Positions 35,782 to 39,003 of a DNA stretch of 39,003 nt are shown here, piece by piece. A program made the position numbers and the translations under genes. This DNA comes from Klebsormidium nitens (taxonomy: Eukaryota > Streptophyta > Klebsormidiophyceae > Klebsormidiales > Klebsormidiaceae): positions 1-39,003 of the forward strand of contig DF237683.1 of the NCBI GenBank assembly GCA_000708835.1. Reading direction: 5' to 3'. How positions within the stretch are numbered: the first letter of the stretch is position 1; the number at the start of each line of letters is the position of its first letter. A model generated the notes under the pieces. That model saw only the letters and a list, made by a program, of their open reading frames with translations. It searched no databases and was not told where the DNA came from.

Positions 35782-38370
35782 TCAGCGCGCTTGCTTCTCC
35801 GCTCGTCCGACTTGCGCCTCCACCTCCCTGGCGGCCTGCGCCTCCCTGCCCATGACCACAGTCACGTGGTTGGCATCAGGGAGGCCCTTGAAGCGCACGT
35901 TCCCGAAGCGCGCCTGCATGGCCTCGCCCGACTCATACGGGCACACAATGTCATGGCGGCCGTGCACCACCGAAATCGGCACCCCCGCGCACCGCAGACA
36001 TTCCAGGGCCGGCTCCAGGACGTGCGCGCCGCCGCTGCCGGAACAGTTGCAGCGCGTTAGAACGGTGCACTGCCACCGACTAAAGGACACCAACTAACGA
36101 ACGGTCAACCGAGAACCGGAGATTTGAAGGGTGGGAGCAACGGCTATTAAAAGAGGGCCACAACAGATTGTTAAGGGGGCCGGTCAGCAATCCCCTTTCT
36201 TGCACACCATTACAACATCTTAGCCAGTTGCAAGAGCTGAACCGGGCCTGCTTTCCCGACTATCAAAGCTGGTTGGCTGCGCTCACCGGATGGTGTTGTG
36301 GAACATGTGCCACGCTGACTCGTGCGAATGTTGCATGAAGTCGACGATCAGGCTGGACGGGAACCTGCACACCATGCACAGGCGTCAACAGGTGACCAAG
36401 CACTGGCAGCAATTGAGACGTCTGTCATTCATCCAAAATTTCGGCCTGCACGAAGTGAGCAACCGATACATTGAAGCTGTATACAGACAAGCAATATGAT
36501 CGGGTCAGACTGGATAATAACAGTATGGCAAGCAGCGATTAAGGACGGTCGGTGTGGTGGTCCATTGATCGCTGTAGCTGACCTGCGGGGCCAGAGGGCC
36601 TGCAGGAGGGCGGTAAGGGGGGGCTCCCAGAACCGGTGGTGGGCGCACAGCCCGAAGCAAAAGGCACGGCTCAGGTGGTAGTAGTGGCAGATGAACGACA
36701 AGGCGAAATCCTGCATTCCGGGATGGGTATATCAGGAAGGGCAGACCAGGGGTTTTGATCGAGAGCAGGGACCCCGAAAACGTTGTGCAGTCAAGTGTTG
36801 AGCTCAAGAACTTTCATAGAAGCGGAGCGGGACGGGGCTCAGAAGCAGAGCTTGATGTCGAAGTCACACAGAGAGACAGGGTCGGAGGGGCTCACCTTGG
36901 GGGGCCAGGCAGCCTTAGGCGCCCACTGCTTCATCAACGCCTGGATAAGGGGCACAAACGTGCTCAGCGCAGCCAGGTATCGAAAGCAACATCTGCACAG
37001 CGAACAAAGGTGCAGGAGCAAGAGGTTGCAGGATTGCTTCCTATTGAGGTCACTAGCAGTCCGCTTCAAAATATCGAGTAACTTCAGTAACGCTTGGATG
37101 TTCCTCCCTGATAGCTCTTGACATCTCATTCTAAATCAAAAGTAATGTCCCTAGCTGGCTTGGCTGGTACCCTCACCTCACAGACGGGAATGTCCTGCTG
37201 CGGCGTGATGTAGACGGGCGCAAACAGGGTGATGGAGCGCACGCGGTGTGGGTACTTGGCAGCCAGCGCCAAGCAGAGCAGGGTGCCCATGGAGTGGCCC
37301 ACCAGGTGGAACTGGCCCACCCCCTGCGCAGCCAGCACCGACCGCTCCAGCGCCGCCAAGTGCTCGCCTGCCAAGCACGCCACCGAACGTTTGGCCCGTG
37401 CAGGACAGACGCTTAACTCCAGCTGGAACCAAGATCCTTTAGCCACAAATGACAAAAATGGTCTTTGTCAAAGATGTACGGCACGTCGAGGGGGAACTTG
37501 TTAAAGTTCAAACAATTCCACGGACCCATGTTGGATTCCCAGTCGCGTGGACCCTCACCAATAGTATAGAGGCACGCGTGCGGCCGAGGGCTGCGCCCAA
37601 GCCCCAAGAGGTCCGGCAGCAGTACGCGGTGCCGGGAAAGGAACTCGGGAGACAGCTGCGGGAGCACCGAGTCCCCCCAGAAGTTGGAGCTGCTCAGATT
37701 GCCGTGCAAAAAGATGACGTCCGCGCCCACTGGGGGGACGTCGTGCGCCCCCTCTACTCGCACAAAGAGGTGCCCTGCTTTTTGGTGGCCTTCGTGCGCC
37801 GCCCGGCAGGCCTTGCAGCGGCAGTCCGTCCAGCGAATGGGGTAGCCCCCCTCCTGGCGAGCGCTGCGCTGATCCACGATGTACTGGCTGCCTTCGCGAA
37901 CCAAGGGGCGCCCGGACGCACCAGGAGCAGAGAGGGCAAGGCCACCTGCAGACAGGGGCAGCCTCACGCAACTGAAATGTTGGCCTGGTCTCACACCGGG
38001 GGGGGGTTTGCGACAGAAGGCCACCTCGAGGAGTCTTGATGATGCAGGTGTGCGATGCCACAGAGACCATTTGGATCTAACAAATGTTATCTTCGCACAG
38101 CTTGGAATGATGGGGAAAGGGTGCCTCACCAACTTCCGACTTGAGCCCCCAGCAGCCGCAGTCTTGCCCCTGCGAGCGGTAGAGCACCGCCTGCCCCGCC
38201 TGGTGCGAGGCCTGTTTGCAGCGGCATGATGTGTCCGCACATGAAGGCAGCAAAAAGGCATCAAGCCACCGGAGCAGCCACCCTAGGACGACATCAGCGA
38301 CGTCCAAAGCCAAGAACACCGCAGAATTCACCAGGCGAAGCAAAACGCCCATCTGACGGACGGCGACCAT
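35782..38370 (-). CDS. BDG: BODYGUARD-like alpha/beta hydrolase with N-terminal membrane anchor (440 aa)
   Basis: In Arabidopsis BODYGUARD is an extracellular/cell-wall hydrolase-fold protein needed for cutin and cuticle formation (family knowledge). Exons (-) are 38130-38370, 37559-37945, 37177-37367, 36896-36940, 36583-36710, 36287-36364 and 35782-36034, total 1323 nt. A hydrophobic segment, GVLLRLVNSAVFLALDVADV, at about residues 8-27 is followed by LGWLLRWLDAFLLPSC, as in BDG. RWTDCRCKAC is the BDG-type cysteine box. The hydrolase fold shows VIFLHGNLSSSNFW (oxyanion side), DLLGLGRSP, nucleophile GHSMG with Ser235, WPPKDF, the HSHESAWHMFHNTI segment, HGRHD with Asp385, and PDANHVTVVMGRE with His413, so the Ser-Asp-His triad is complete. 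Exon 4 (45 nt) was fixed by the acceptor at 36941, the only choice restoring phase and the BDG alignment. The start at 38370 is the first in-frame ATG; Met7 is an alternative. Confidence 0.88.
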
Positions 38371-39003
38371 TGCGCGCCTGACGTCTGCAAGAAGCGGACC
38401 TGTCCACCTCGTACTGTCTAATACTGCCTCACCCGGCCCGCAGCTCAAAGCCAGCCCTTGGGCCTCCGTCCCCCAACGAATCGCCACTGCCAAGCTGCCA
38501 CAAGCTGCCAATGAACCTGCTGCGGCTCAGGAAGTCAGCCGTGACTCTTGAGCCTGAGGCCGCCTTGATCGAACCTCGAGTGCCCATCATTAAATAGAAA
38601 CCTGGCGAATACAGAAGTTCGGCGCCCGCCTTTTATGGAGTTCCAGATTCCAGGGTCTAGCCGACCACTATTAGTACTCTCAACAGTGAACACACGTGCC
38701 TGGACCGAGTCCCCAGCCTCAGGCCCGGATCAAAGGTCCCTGCCTTGACAGTTCCGACCGGAGGGGGGCCGCTGGAATCCCCGGGTTCTGAGTCATGACT
38801 GGCCTGACTCTATAAAACTGCCCCTCCGGTCGGAACTGTCAAGGCCTTTGATCCGGGCCTGGGGACTCGGTCCAGGCACATGTGTTCACTGTTGAGTGGC
38901 AGTGTTGCCAGTGTTGACACTCGAGAGTACTAGGTACCTAATAGTGGTCGGTTAGACCCTGGAATCTGGAACTCCATCAAAAGCCACGTACCGTACTTGG
39001 CAA
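38371..39003. other. 5' flank of the BODYGUARD-like gene and right end of the window
   Basis: The first 250 bases are the upstream region of the hydrolase gene on the minus strand. The rest is taken up by the foldback repeat at 38630-38983. A few GTAC-rich bases (CGTACCGTAC near 38986-38997) follow it up to the window end. No further gene is recognised. Confidence 0.5.
38630..38983. repeat. Foldback element: long imperfect inverted repeat with 54-base centre
   Basis: The left arm (about 38630-38766) matches the reverse complement of the right arm (about 38821-38983) almost base for base. It starts from the outer CTTTT-ATGGAGTTCCAGATTC through GGACCGAGTCCCCAG to the inner GTTCCGACCGGAGGGG. 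I count only about two substitutions; the rest of the difference is indels. The right arm has an extra GGTACCTA-like 8-mer and a 29-base block that is itself dyadic, and the left arm has two 6-base extras (CCTCAG, TCCCTG). The centre contains AGTCATGACT, GAGTCA...TGACTC and TATAAA. No open frame is present, so it fits a non-autonomous foldback transposon/MITE or a hairpin small-RNA source. A target-site duplication is not evident. Confidence 0.85.

Noticed and set aside
35456-36097. 213-codon plus-strand frame
   Set aside because: No ATG or motif supports it, and its 3' half is antisense to the conserved catalytic end of the hydrolase.
36896-36992. Longer version of BODYGUARD exon 4 starting at 36992
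   Set aside because: That acceptor leaves the preceding exon out of phase; the acceptor at 36941 gives phase 0 and a collinear match to the family.

Overview
The window is nuclear DNA from a green, photosynthetic eukaryote. Ten spliced protein-coding genes can be read, with 51 introns proposed in total. All introns are GT-AG, and about half of the acceptors end in TGCAG. The gene content points to a streptophyte-type green alga, Klebsormidium-like being the best guess. The reasons are a calmodulin with the intron position known from land-plant calmodulins, a BODYGUARD-type alpha/beta hydrolase, a plastid ACT-repeat protein of the ACR11/ACR12 kind, a plastid-type IspF, and a coiled-coil protein that may be centriolar. 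The lineage is an inference from family resemblance, not a measurement.

Layout: 1-2.67 kb has no recognisable gene. Calmodulin lies at 2.67-3.70 kb (-). At 3.9-5.0 kb there is a patch full of GGTACC/TAGGTACCTA palindromes. A TrmL-type tRNA 2'-O-methyltransferase is at 5.54-7.86 kb (-). A large RING-like/UBA-like protein is at 8.48-13.09 kb (+). An RlmN-type radical-SAM RNA methyltransferase is at 14.73-17.28 kb (-). A SET-domain lysine methyltransferase of the Rubisco-LSMT superfamily is at 17.69-21.15 kb (+). IspF is at 22.60-24.55 kb (-). The ACT-repeat protein is at 26.2-28.05 kb (+). A five-finger C2H2 protein is at 29.10-31.77 kb (-). A coiled-coil protein is at 32.26-34.49 kb (+). The BODYGUARD-like hydrolase is at 35.78-38.37 kb (-). 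A 350-bp foldback inverted repeat occupies 38.63-38.98 kb.

After the first two genes, transcription direction alternates strictly, giving divergent pairs with short shared upstream regions (411-614 bp in three cases) and convergent pairs. There is no operon-like logic. Several products (IspF, the ACT protein, TrmL, perhaps the SET enzyme) plausibly act in or on the plastid, and two modify RNA, but nothing in the sequence shows that they form one pathway. I did not find a convincing new multi-gene system. The most unusual elements are the foldback repeat at the right end, the GGTACC palindrome patch, the very long low-complexity insertion inside the SET domain, and the occurrence of a cuticle-type hydrolase in what looks like an alga. 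Exon models were assembled by hand from splice signals, phase and protein family conservation. Each adds up to a whole number of codons, but 5' ends (transit peptides) are the weakest parts.
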